In this document: positions 28,490 to 35,989 of the stretch, one piece after another
Numbering within the stretch: the stretch's first letter is position 1
Layout of the letters: the number at the start of each line of letters is the position of its first letter
DNA from: Mannheimia haemolytica
GTDB taxonomy: Bacteria > Pseudomonadota > Gammaproteobacteria > Enterobacterales > Pasteurellaceae
Direction of reading: 5' to 3'
DNA: 64,000 bases
Assembly: GCA_900638155.1 (NCBI GenBank)
Contig: LR134495.1
Span: 1,054,001 to 1,118,000 of the forward strand
Notes under the pieces: generated by a model
The model's input: only the letters and a program-made list of their open reading frames with translations
What the model was told of the DNA's origin: nothing
Databases searched by the model: none
Position numbers and translations under genes: made by a program

Positions 28490-28566
28490 TGGTCGGCGAG
28501 ATAGGATTTGAACCTACGACCCACTGGTCCCAAACCAGTTGCGCTACCAAGCTGCGCTACTCGCCG
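28490..28566 (-). tRNA. tRNA-Pro (anticodon TGG)
   Basis: 77 nt on the minus strand with encoded CCA. The acceptor is CGGCGAG / CTCGCCG and the anticodon loop is TTTGGGA (anticodon TGG). The T-loop is GGTTCAAATCC. It is close to E. coli proM and is first in a two-tRNA unit. Confidence 0.97.
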
Positions 28567-28582
28567 ACATAAGATGTTGTTG

Positions 28583-28610
28583 ATTATAGATTTCTTTGCA
28601 CAACAGTCAA
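28583..28610 (-). promoter_or_regulatory. Promoter of the tRNA-Pro/tRNA-Arg unit
   Basis: On the minus strand TTGACT (28605-28610), a 16-bp spacer and a perfect TATAAT (28583-28588), ending 16 bp before the tRNA-Pro 5' end. Confidence 0.88.
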
Positions 28611-28735
28611 TCTTTTTTTGTGAATGTCGGCTTAAATGATTGAAGTTTATCCGTTATTCAAAATTAGCTTATCAAAAAGGCTATTTTTTGAGAAAATGAC
28701 GAATGTTTTGCCAAGTGATATTTCGGGAGGTAGTA

Positions 28736-29596
28736 ATGACTGCACAAATTATTTCTGGGAGTGAGGTTTCTTCACAAATTAAAAAAAAGGTGAGTGAGAA
28801 AATTGCTCATTATAGTAAGCAGGGTAAACGTAACCCCGGTCTTGCAGTAATTTTAGTGGGGAGTGATCCTGCCTCTCAAGTGTATGTGGGGAGTAAGCGT
28901 AAAAGTTGTGCTGAAATTGGGATTGAGTCGAAATCTTATGATTTACCTGAAGAAACTACAGAGGCTGAATTATTAGCACTGATTGAAAAGTTGAATCAAG
29001 ATGATTCGGTCGATGGGATTTTAGTCCAATTACCGTTACCTAAACAGATCGATTCGACTAAAGTGATTGAAGCCATCTTACCACATAAAGATGTTGATGG
29101 ATTCCATCCTTATAATGTTGGGCGTTTATCTCAGCGTATTCCCACTTTACGCCCTTGCACGCCATACGGTGTGATGAAGTTGCTTGAAACAACAGGGGTA
29201 GATTTATATGGTCAACACGCAGTGATTGTAGGTGCGTCTAATATTGTTGGTCGCCCGATGGCGTTAGAATTGTTGCTTGGTGGTTGTACAGTCACAGTTA
29301 CTCATCGCTTTACCAAAGATTTAGAGCATCATGTTCGCCAAGCAGATATTTTAGTTGTGGCAGTCGGCAAGCCTGAATTTATTCCCGGGGAGTGGGTTAA
29401 AGACGGTGCTATCGTGATTGATGTAGGGATTAACCGTGGAGCAGACGGCAAACTAAAAGGTGATGTAGAGTATTCAGTTGCCTCACAAAAAGCGGCATTT
29501 ATCACCCCTGTTCCCGGTGGAGTAGGCCCGATGACGGTGGCAATGTTAATGCAAAATACCTTGCAGGCGTATGAAAACCATTTACAAGCGGTCTAA
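28736..29596 (+). CDS. folD: Bifunctional methylenetetrahydrofolate dehydrogenase/cyclohydrolase
   Basis: 287 residues. FolD interconverts methylene-, methenyl- and formyl-tetrahydrofolate, supplying one-carbon units for purines. The active-site lysine motif YVGSKRKSC, the substrate loop [12 protein letters not shown], the NADP motif [18 protein letters not shown] and [19 protein letters not shown] are present. The start is ATG 28736 with GGGAGG five bases upstream; an in-frame start at 28703 would include that ribosome-binding site in the coding region. A terminator follows. Confidence 0.97.
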   Translation: MTAQIISGSEVSSQIKKKVSEKIAHYSKQGKRNPGLAVILVGSDPASQVYVGSKRKSCAEIGIESKSYDLPEETTEAELLALIEKLNQDDSVDGILVQLPLPKQIDSTKVIEAILPHKDVDGFHPYNVGRLSQRIPTLRPCTPYGVMKLLETTGVDLYGQHAVIVGASNIVGRPMALELLLGGCTVTVTHRFTKDLEHHVRQADILVVAVGKPEFIPGEWVKDGAIVIDVGINRGADGKLKGDVEYSVASQKAAFITPVPGGVGPMTVAMLMQNTLQAYENHLQAV

Positions 29597-29615
29597 TTTG
29601 ACAGGTATTTTGCAA

Positions 29616-29645
29616 ATCCTCGGCATTAGTCGAGGATTTCTTTTT
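29616..29645 (+). terminator. folD terminator
   Basis: The stem ATCCTCG / CGAGGAT with an 8-nt loop, followed by TTCTTTTT. Confidence 0.85.
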
Positions 29646-29709
29646 CTGGGCTTTTTCAGCAGAAAAGGCTAAAATACTTGCCATTTTTGTCACACGATCC
29701 TTATTAAAT

Positions 29710-31161
29710 ATGAAATTTATTATCAAACTTTTCCCTGAAATTATGATTAAAAGCGATTCTGTTCGGAAACGCTTTATCAAAATTTTAACCTCAAATATTC
29801 GCAACGTATTATTAAAAGAGACCGAAAATGTGTCTGTGGTTCGCCATTGGGACTTTATTGAAGTTCGGGCGAAAGTAGAGGAAGAAACGGCATTAGTGCT
29901 TGATTTGCTTAAACGCACGCCGGGTATTCACCATATTTTAGAAGTGGAAGAAACTCCTTTTACGGATATGCACGATATTTTTGAGCAGACTTATGCTGCG
30001 GTTAAAGACGATCTTGAAGGTAAAACGTTTAGCGTGCGTGTTCGCCGTAAAGGAAAGCACGATTTCCGTTCGCTTGATGTAGAACGTTATGTCGGTGGTG
30101 GGTTGAATCAGCGGATTGAAACAGCGAAAGTGAAATTAACCAACCCTGATGTGACGGTCAGAATTGATATTGAACACGATAAAATGTTGCTGATTAAAGC
30201 TCGCCACGAAGGGTTAGGTGGGTATCCAATCGGCACACAAGAAGATGTGTTGTCATTGATTTCGGGTGGTTTTGATTCGGGTGTATCGAGCTATATGTTA
30301 ATCCGTCGTGGTTCTCGTGTGCATTACTGTTTCTTCAATTTAGGCGGAGCTGCACACGAAATTGGCGTGAAACAGATGGCATATCATATTTGGAGCCGTT
30401 ATAGTACCTCACATAAAGTCCGTTTTGTCGCCATTAATTTTGAAAATGTAGTGGGTGAGATTTTAGAAAAAGTCGATAACGGACAAATGGGCGTGGTATT
30501 AAAACGTATGATGGTACGGGCGGCAAGCCGTATTGCCGAGCGTTTTGATATTCAAGCGATTGTGACCGGTGAGGCGTTAGGACAGGTCTCGAGTCAAACA
30601 CTGACTAATTTACGTTTAATTGATAAGGCATCAGATACGCTGGTATTACGTCCGCTCATCACTCACGATAAAGAGCAGATTATTGCAATGGCAAAAGCGA
30701 TTGGCACTGACGATATTGCTAAATCAATGCCGGAGTTCTGTGGAGTAATTTCTAAAAATCCAACGGTTAAAGCGATCGAAGCAAAAATCTTGGAAGAAGA
30801 AGGCAACTTTAATTTTGAGGTACTGGAACAAGCAGTTCAAACAGCAAGTTATTTAGATATTCGTGAGATCGCTCAACAAACAGAAAAAGAGGTTGTTTCG
30901 GTTGAAACTACAACAGAATTGAGTGAAAACGATGTTGTGCTGGATATTCGTAGCCCAGAAGAGGTTGATGAAAAACCATTCCATTTAGACGGGGTGGAAG
31001 TGAAAGAACTCCCGTTTTATAAACTTTCCGGTCAGTTTAGCACGCTTGACCAAAGCAAAACCTACTTGCTCTATTGCCAACGTGGGGTAATGAGTAAATT
31101 GCAGGCTCTTTATTTGAAAGAGAATGGTTACAGCAATGTAAAAGTGTTTCGAGTGAAATAA
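29710..31161 (+). CDS. thiI: tRNA 4-thiouridine synthase / thiamine sulfurtransferase
   Basis: 483 residues, the full-length enteric type. The order is an N-terminal ferredoxin-like plus THUMP domain (to about residue 165), the PP-loop ATPase ([13 protein letters not shown] near residue 186), and a C-terminal rhodanese domain whose persulfide cysteine is in [10 protein letters not shown] near residue 456. It makes s4U8 in tRNA and moves sulfur to ThiS for thiazole synthesis. It lies alone between terminators, with no iscS neighbour. Confidence 0.97.
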   Translation: MKFIIKLFPEIMIKSDSVRKRFIKILTSNIRNVLLKETENVSVVRHWDFIEVRAKVEEETALVLDLLKRTPGIHHILEVEETPFTDMHDIFEQTYAAVKDDLEGKTFSVRVRRKGKHDFRSLDVERYVGGGLNQRIETAKVKLTNPDVTVRIDIEHDKMLLIKARHEGLGGYPIGTQEDVLSLISGGFDSGVSSYMLIRRGSRVHYCFFNLGGAAHEIGVKQMAYHIWSRYSTSHKVRFVAINFENVVGEILEKVDNGQMGVVLKRMMVRAASRIAERFDIQAIVTGEALGQVSSQTLTNLRLIDKASDTLVLRPLITHDKEQIIAMAKAIGTDDIAKSMPEFCGVISKNPTVKAIEAKILEEEGNFNFEVLEQAVQTASYLDIREIAQQTEKEVVSVETTTELSENDVVLDIRSPEEVDEKPFHLDGVEVKELPFYKLSGQFSTLDQSKTYLLYCQRGVMSKLQALYLKENGYSNVKVFRVK

Positions 31162-31170
31162 TGGCTTTGA

Positions 31171-31203
31171 TTGCACCTTAATGATTGATTAAGGTGCAAT
31201 TTG
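31171..31203. terminator. Bidirectional terminator between thiI and the YwiC-like gene
   Basis: A perfect 12-bp stem TTGCACCTTAAT / ATTAAGGTGCAA with a 5-nt loop between convergent genes. Confidence 0.85.
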
Positions 31204-31911
31204 TTACCAAATGAGGCTTGCTAAAAAGAGTAGGATAACAGGAAATTCAAGCATGCCAACTTGTTTAACATTCCAGCCAAAGCTTGGCACAATAATGGCT
31301 CGAACAGTTGCAATTAAATAAGCAAAAAAGACCGCTTGTAGAGAGCAGAGAATGTAAAGCATTGCCAAAACTAAGTGTATTGCAATACTGATTTCCATAT
31401 AAATTGGGTTTCTTCGCTCTCGCACTATACTTTTTATATAGAACGTCGTGGCAATAAAAAATAGGGTAGGGTGGAGCAGAATCTCAAACTGATATTGTTT
31501 TGTCACCAGATAATAAGCTGCCATTCCCATTATGCCAAAGGTTAGAATGCCGGCAATATCATTCCATAAATTGCGTTCATCCTTTTGTTTGGCGTAGTGA
31601 ACTTGCACTAACCCAAGCGGTAGAATTATCGGTAAAAATTGCAAAATCGAAGGCTGAGCGTAGATCACCGGTAAGGCAAACAGCAGGCTTAAGCTAAAGT
31701 AGATTTTCGCCCATTTTTTATTGCGTTCAGTTGGCTTTTTACTAAAAAGCGAGAGAAAAGGGTAGGAAAAGAAGTAGAGAAATAGCCACGACAGCCCAAA
31801 GAAAATATGCAAAGCGGTAAAACCACTTTCAATAACGGCGTAGAGAAACGGCAACATTGCCATTGCTAATGCACCGTGTTGGTTGGATATAACGGGTTTT
31901 TCTTTGAACAT
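31204..31911 (-). CDS. YwiC-like family membrane protein
   Basis: 235 residues with about seven hydrophobic helices. The N-terminal motif SNQHGALAMAMLPFL matches the YwiC-like family, whose members begin with a conserved QHGAW/L stretch. No enzymatic role is established for the family. It is divergent from nothing and sits between thiI (convergent) and pfkA (same strand), with a terminator after pfkA only 28 nt upstream of its start. Family assignment is from motif memory. Confidence 0.75.
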   Translation of the reverse strand: MFKEKPVISNQHGALAMAMLPFLYAVIESGFTALHIFFGLSWLFLYFFSYPFLSLFSKKPTERNKKWAKIYFSLSLLFALPVIYAQPSILQFLPIILPLGLVQVHYAKQKDERNLWNDIAGILTFGIMGMAAYYLVTKQYQFEILLHPTLFFIATTFYIKSIVRERRNPIYMEISIAIHLVLAMLYILCSLQAVFFAYLIATVRAIIVPSFGWNVKQVGMLEFPVILLFLASLIW

Positions 31912-31937
31912 TCAATTTCCCTCTTGATCTGGCAAAT

Positions 31938-31963
31938 AAAAAAGCGACTAAACAGTCGCCTTT
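31938..31963 (-). terminator. pfkA terminator
   Basis: The stem GCGACT / AGTCGC with loop AAAC; on the minus strand it is followed by TTTTTTATT, directly after pfkA. Confidence 0.82.
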
Positions 31964-31978
31964 AAATTGTAAGAAAAG

Positions 31979-32953
31979 TTAGAATAATTTTCTAGAGGCT
32001 TCAAATAATTCTTCTTTGAACGGACGTCGCATATTATTGATCGCATCAATAATATCGTGGTGAACCAACTGCTCGTTTTGAATACCGACACAGTGACCGC
32101 CAAAGCCTTGCAGTAATAATTCCACCGCATAGACGCCCATACGGGAGGCCAAAATACGGTCGAAGGCACAAGGCGAACCACCACGTTGAATATGACCTAA
32201 TACGGTTGCACGGGTTTCATTGCCGAAACGTGCTTCAATTTCTTTCGCTAATGCGTGAACATCGGTCATCAATTCTGTAATTGCAATAATTGAATGGCGT
32301 TTACCTTTGTGGAAACCTTCTTCAATGCTTCGCATTAATGCATCTTTATCTAAGCCTTTTTCCGGTACGATCACATATTCGCAACCACCAGCGAGGGCAG
32401 CACTTAGGGTTAAATCACCACAGTGGCGACCCATAATTTCCACAATCGAAATACGTTGGTGTGAACTTGAAGTATCACGCAGGCGGTCAATCGCATCTAA
32501 TGCGGTTTCAAGAGCGGTTTGATAGCCGATGGTGTAGTCTGTTCCCACAATATCATTGTCAATCGTACCCGGAATACCGATACAAGGGTAGCCAAATTCT
32601 TCGGTTAATAATTTAGCCCCCATATAAGAACCATCGCCACCAATAACCACTAATGCATCAATGCTGTATTTTTTTAAGGTTTCAACACAATGTTTGCGAA
32701 CTTCTGGTCTTTTAAAATCAGGGAAGCGGGCAGAACCTAAGAATGTACCGCCTCGGTTGATGGTTTCAGACACGGAACGGCGGTCAAGTGGGATCACTTT
32801 ATCGTGGTAAAGCCCATAGTAGCCGTCTTGAATACCACAAACCTCTAAACCTTCATTAAGTGCGGTACGAACCACACCACGGATTGCCGCGTTCATTCCT
32901 GGTGCATCACCACCACTGGTTAATACTGCAATTTTTTTGATTTTTTTACTCAT
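31979..32953 (-). CDS. pfkA: 6-phosphofructokinase I
   Basis: A 324-residue allosteric ATP-dependent kinase that commits fructose-6-phosphate to glycolysis. Visible features are the ATP-binding [19 protein letters not shown], the catalytic [16 protein letters not shown] and [17 protein letters not shown] (proton-abstracting Asp), and the sugar-phosphate loop [12 protein letters not shown]. The length is that of E. coli PfkA (320). It is monocistronic with a terminator. Confidence 0.97.
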   Translation of the reverse strand: MSKKIKKIAVLTSGGDAPGMNAAIRGVVRTALNEGLEVCGIQDGYYGLYHDKVIPLDRRSVSETINRGGTFLGSARFPDFKRPEVRKHCVETLKKYSIDALVVIGGDGSYMGAKLLTEEFGYPCIGIPGTIDNDIVGTDYTIGYQTALETALDAIDRLRDTSSSHQRISIVEIMGRHCGDLTLSAALAGGCEYVIVPEKGLDKDALMRSIEEGFHKGKRHSIIAITELMTDVHALAKEIEARFGNETRATVLGHIQRGGSPCAFDRILASRMGVYAVELLLQGFGGHCVGIQNEQLVHHDIIDAINNMRRPFKEELFEASRKLF

Positions 32954-33059
32954 TTAAAAACACCTTGTTGATAAATTAAAGTTAAATTGGAAACTGGTGC
33001 AAGGTTACAATATTCAGCCTTTTCGTTCTACTAAAAAATACGTATTTTTTTGATTTAGC

Positions 33060-34256
33060 TTAGCTTTCTTGCAAAATTTCAAGGGTAAAATCTAGAGCGT
33101 TGAAAAAATGCTCAACATCTTGTTGATTATTGTAATGGGCAAGTGAAAGTCGGACTGTTCCGACCTCTTCTAAATGGCGTAAATAAGGCTTGGCACAATG
33201 CTCCCCTTGGCGGATCGCAATTTTACTTTGGGTTAAGAAAGCGGCAATATCGGCAGGGTGCTGATTTTTCACCACAAAGCTAATAGTCGGTGCATTTTGT
33301 TGCCCGATAATTTGCAAATTTTGATAAGAATTTAACCGCTTGCGGGTGTATTCAGCCAAGTCATAAAGCTGACGATTAAGATCTACAAAATCCCATTTTT
33401 CGAGCCAAGCTAGCACTTGCCCAAAGCCGATAATGCCGGCGATATTCGGCGTGCCGGCTTCCAAGCGATAAGGTAACTCTGCCACAGTTAATTCACTTTC
33501 CGTAATGTTTTTCAGCATTTTACCGCCAAATACAAGCGGTCGAATTTGCTCCAAACTTTGCAATTTGCCGGTTAGCACACCGACACCGTTTGGTCCATAC
33601 ATTTTATGGGCTGAGAAAGCGTAGAAATCTGCATCTAATTTCTGAACGTCCACTTGCTCTGAGCAAACTGCTTGAGCAATATCTAACACAATTTTAGCAG
33701 AGCAAGATTGGCGGATAAGCGGGATTATTTGTTCCGCTGGCTGACGAACTCCTGTTACGTTAGAAACTAAATTAAATGCAACAATTTTGGTTTTTTCTGA
33801 TAACGCATTTTTAAGGGTTTCCAGCTCAATTTCATACTTATCATTAAGTGGCAACACCACGAGTTTCGCTCCTGTACGCTGTGCCAACTGCTGCCAAGGA
33901 ATAAAATTAGCGTGATGTTCCGCTACTGAAATCACAATTTCATCACCTTCTGCAATTTGATGCTCCAAGCCATAAGCCACGGTGTTAATGCTTTGGGTTG
34001 TGCCGCTGGTCCAAATTACCGCCTCACGAGTTTCCACATTAAAGCGTTTCATGACCAAATCACGAGCTAATTCATATTGCTCGGTTTGTGGTAAATCATA
34101 CTGACTGCGATGCACCGAACCTGCAGAGGCGTAAAAATAGCTTGTTGCTTGAATCAGCACATCAGGTTTCAGCGTGGTAGCGGCTGAATCTAAATAGGTC
34201 CAGCCGTCAGATTTTTCAAAAAAAGGGAAATGGGTGCGAAATTGTTGGTTGAGCAT
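33060..34256 (-). CDS. csdA: Cysteine desulfurase (CsdA/SufS class II)
   Basis: A 398-residue PLP enzyme that removes sulfur from cysteine. The PLP-lysine motif DFYAFSAHKMYGPNG gives the Schiff-base Lys. EHHANFIPW and the catalytic cysteine in RQGEHCAKPYL (about residue 355, short class II loop) are present. The start YLDSAATTLKP is typical. The sulfur-acceptor partner (csdE or sufE) is not adjacent and no suf genes flank it, so the exact CsdA versus SufS role is inferred from resemblance. The gene is divergent from a small-gene cluster. Confidence 0.88.
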   Translation of the reverse strand: MLNQQFRTHFPFFEKSDGWTYLDSAATTLKPDVLIQATSYFYASAGSVHRSQYDLPQTEQYELARDLVMKRFNVETREAVIWTSGTTQSINTVAYGLEHQIAEGDEIVISVAEHHANFIPWQQLAQRTGAKLVVLPLNDKYEIELETLKNALSEKTKIVAFNLVSNVTGVRQPAEQIIPLIRQSCSAKIVLDIAQAVCSEQVDVQKLDADFYAFSAHKMYGPNGVGVLTGKLQSLEQIRPLVFGGKMLKNITESELTVAELPYRLEAGTPNIAGIIGFGQVLAWLEKWDFVDLNRQLYDLAEYTRKRLNSYQNLQIIGQQNAPTISFVVKNQHPADIAAFLTQSKIAIRQGEHCAKPYLRHLEEVGTVRLSLAHYNNQQDVEHFFNALDFTLEILQES

Positions 34257-34323
34257 ATAATTTGCCTTAAATGAGAATGAGTGTTATTTTATAAGTGCGT
34301 TTTTCTGAGTTGAGGTATTGTAG

Positions 34324-34539
34324 ATGAAAAATAACTTACTCAATTATTTAAAAATCATATTATTCACTTACCTGTTCTCTCGAGTTTTGAACTATATCAT
34401 AGCACAATTTAACTTTCCTGACGTCCCTAGTCATTTAGCTATGGTTGGCTTTTTTATGGTTTTTGTATTGGCGGCTTTATTGATTATTGTTCGCTCTTTT
34501 CTGAGCTATTGGAAGAATGAGAGAAGAAAAGGAGGCTAG
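34324..34539 (+). CDS. Small two-helix membrane protein
   Basis: 71 residues. Two hydrophobic segments (KIILFTYLFSRVLNYII and LAMVGFFMVFVLAALLIIV) are separated by a short polar loop (NFPDVPSH). The C-terminus is strongly basic (SYWKNERRKGG), suggesting a cytosolic tail. I do not recognise the family. It is the first of four very small genes on the same strand, and its stop is 2 nt before the next start. Confidence 0.6.
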   Translation: MKNNLLNYLKIILFTYLFSRVLNYIIAQFNFPDVPSHLAMVGFFMVFVLAALLIIVRSFLSYWKNERRKGG

Positions 34540-34541
34540 AA

Positions 34542-34718
34542 ATGAAGATTAAAAGAATGGTGATTGTATTTTTCTGGATTATTTTAATCCCTACTACTCT
34601 TTTAATATTGAGCTACTATCCTAGTATAGGAAGGATAGAAAAATGGGCTATTGCCTTCGTAATTGGATTGGTTTATGCATTTATTTTTCGTAAAACGTTA
34701 AAAATGAAATTCTTTTGA
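34542..34718 (+). CDS. Small two-helix membrane protein, coupled to the preceding gene
   Basis: 58 residues, too short for usual ORF cut-offs. It begins MKIKRMVIVFFWIILIPTTL, has a second hydrophobic stretch (WAIAFVIGLVYAFIF) and a basic tail (RKTLKMKFF). It has a very strong ribosome-binding site, AAGGAGG, located inside the end of the previous gene, and its ATG is 2 nt after that gene's TAG. Such an optimal site argues that it is translated. Family unknown. Confidence 0.55.
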   Translation: MKIKRMVIVFFWIILIPTTLLILSYYPSIGRIEKWAIAFVIGLVYAFIFRKTLKMKFF

Positions 34719-34748
34719 ATATGTATTAATTTCTCTGGTGGAGGTGTT

Positions 34749-34955
34749 ATGTTATCATTAAATTTTAAATATACTTTATTGTTATCAATTTTATTATCTG
34801 CTTGTACTCATTCTACAGGGGGAAATGAAAAAGATAGTCAATGTTTCTCTTCTGCGTATGTGAACCGGCATATAAAAGATTCGGTTCACCGGAAAATAAT
34901 GTATGACAGATGTTTAAGAGAAAATAAGACTTATCTGATAAATAACAGTTATTGA
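34749..34955 (+). CDS. Small predicted lipoprotein
   Basis: 68 residues. The signal peptide ends in the lipobox LLSAC (Cys about residue 19), so the mature protein is only ~50 residues. It carries two further cysteines (DSQCFSS and DRCLREN) that could form one disulfide. GGAGG precedes the ATG. It is the third gene of the small cluster. I do not recognise the family. Confidence 0.6.
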   Translation: MLSLNFKYTLLLSILLSACTHSTGGNEKDSQCFSSAYVNRHIKDSVHRKIMYDRCLRENKTYLINNSY

Positions 34956-34974
34956 GTTTTAGTATGGAGTTTCT

Positions 34975-35070
34975 ATGGGGATTGTTACTGTAATTTATAT
35001 TGCATTTATTTATTTATTTATTTATTTATTTTTTTATTTACAGATTTATTTACCCGTTGTTAACATTTGA
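34975..35070 (+). CDS. Short ORF containing an ATTT repeat tract; possible out-of-phase membrane protein
   Basis: The ATG at 34975 has GGAG six bases upstream. As sequenced it gives 31 residues (MGIVTVIYIAFIYLF, then repeat-encoded Ile/Tyr/Leu/Phe) and stops at 35070. Seven ATTT units (35004-35031) lie within it. Loss of one unit, or gain of two, would put the start in frame with an open frame to TAA 35147-35149. That would add a second hydrophobic helix (IFYDIVFFCFLFAFYIL) and a KKKYW tail, ~57 residues in total and similar in plan to the upstream small proteins. The gene may therefore be in an off state. It could also be a chance ORF in AT-rich DNA. Confidence 0.45.
   Translation: MGIVTVIYIAFIYLFIYLFFYLQIYLPVVNI
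35004..35031 (+). repeat. Tetranucleotide repeat (ATTT)7
   Basis: Seven perfect ATTT units, followed by TTTT and one more ATTT. It is a simple-sequence tract of the type that slips during replication. Confidence 0.95.
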
Positions 35071-35152
35071 GTGTAGTGTAATTTTTTATGATATAGTGTT
35101 TTTCTGTTTTTTATTTGCTTTTTATATTCTTAAGAAGAAATATTGGTAATAT

Positions 35153-35266
35153 ATTCAGGGTAATGTTAATCAAGTTTTTTAACCTGTGTATGCTGTTAAT
35201 TTTATATGTTTATAAAAATTTTAAATTCCATCCTTTTATTAAAATTTTAAATTTATTGCCCTGAAT
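35153..35266. repeat. 114-bp segment bounded by 12-bp inverted repeats
   Basis: ATTCAGGGTAAT (35153-35164) and ATTGCCCTGAAT (35255-35266) are reverse complements apart from one G-U pair. The AT-rich interior holds a direct repeat AAAATTTTAAATT and no ORF. This fills the gap between the small-gene cluster and the nuclease gene. Confidence 0.6.
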
Positions 35267-35276
35267 GACAGGTAAA

Positions 35277-35945
35277 TTAATTCCTATTTTTCTGTTCTTG
35301 CCGATAAAGTTTATTGCACGGAATGCCGTCGTTGTTGCCGTCTAGCTCTTTCCAACCGCATTGTTGAAAGTAACGTTTTGCCTGTGCGTAATTGCCGATT
35401 TGGTTGCAGCTTAATTTAATTTGGCAATCAATCGTTGGTGGCTGGTTTGCAATATTTTCTGGTTTTTTGACCGCTTGTGGTAAGGTTGAGGCGTGTGTTT
35501 TTCGCCATTGGCTCGGGTTAATCGGGAATTTGTCCTGCCATAAGCCGATTTTAGCTTGCTGTGCTTGATCTTGTGCTTCGATATATTCCCGCTTTGTGGT
35601 GTAAGCCCACGCCATACCGTTTTCCACTAAGGCTAAGTTGATGTTTTTACCATTCAAATAGAGGGTGGCAAGTAGTCGCTGGTAACGATCATAGCCTGAA
35701 ACTATGGCAGTAATGTTTTGTTGAAACACGAATTGAGCCAGAGCTTGTTTGGCTTTGTTGCCGTAAGGCTGCGCTTGTTCGGGGGCATCAATATGTTGTA
35801 GCCTTATTTTTAGTGGTGTTTTATTGACCAAACAAGTGAGGGTGTCGCCATCGCTAATGCCAACGACTTTGCATTGTAACTGGCGTTCGGCGGCATATAC
35901 CGATGAGAAAAATAAGCCAAAAATTAAGGTATAAAGGTATTTCAT
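35277..35945 (-). CDS. Secreted thermonuclease-like protein with C-terminal excalibur domain
   Basis: 222 residues. A signal peptide (MKYLYTLIFGLFFSSVYAAE) is followed by a staphylococcal-nuclease fold: VVGISDGDTLTCLV (catalytic Asp), IRLQHIDAPEQAQPYG (Arg and Asp), YDRYQRLLATLYL (second catalytic Arg) and NINLALVENGMAWAY. The last ~45 residues (KRYFQQCGWKELDGNNDGIP with flanking Cys) form an excalibur calcium-binding motif. The product should be an exported, calcium-dependent nuclease. In a naturally transformable lineage it might process external DNA; that is inference. Confidence 0.9.
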   Translation of the reverse strand: MKYLYTLIFGLFFSSVYAAERQLQCKVVGISDGDTLTCLVNKTPLKIRLQHIDAPEQAQPYGNKAKQALAQFVFQQNITAIVSGYDRYQRLLATLYLNGKNINLALVENGMAWAYTTKREYIEAQDQAQQAKIGLWQDKFPINPSQWRKTHASTLPQAVKKPENIANQPPTIDCQIKLSCNQIGNYAQAKRYFQQCGWKELDGNNDGIPCNKLYRQEQKNRN

Positions 35946-35950
35946 TTATC

Positions 35951-35976
35951 AAAAAAGAGAGGGCTAATTAGCCCTC
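35951..35976 (-). terminator. Terminator of the AGCS symporter gene
   Basis: A perfect 9-bp palindrome GAGGGCTAATTAGCCCTC followed by TCTTTTTT on the minus strand. Confidence 0.8.
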
Positions 35977-35989
35977 ATTCTATCATTTT

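Noticed and set aside
34262..34290. Possible Fur box upstream of csdA and the small cluster
   Set aside because: GAGAATGAGTGTTATT resembles Fur sites only loosely and lacks the symmetric half; not reported as a feature.
35216..35252. Direct repeat AAAATTTTAAATT as an attachment site
   Set aside because: The two copies are 24 bp apart in very AT-rich DNA and nothing mobile lies between; chance is likely.
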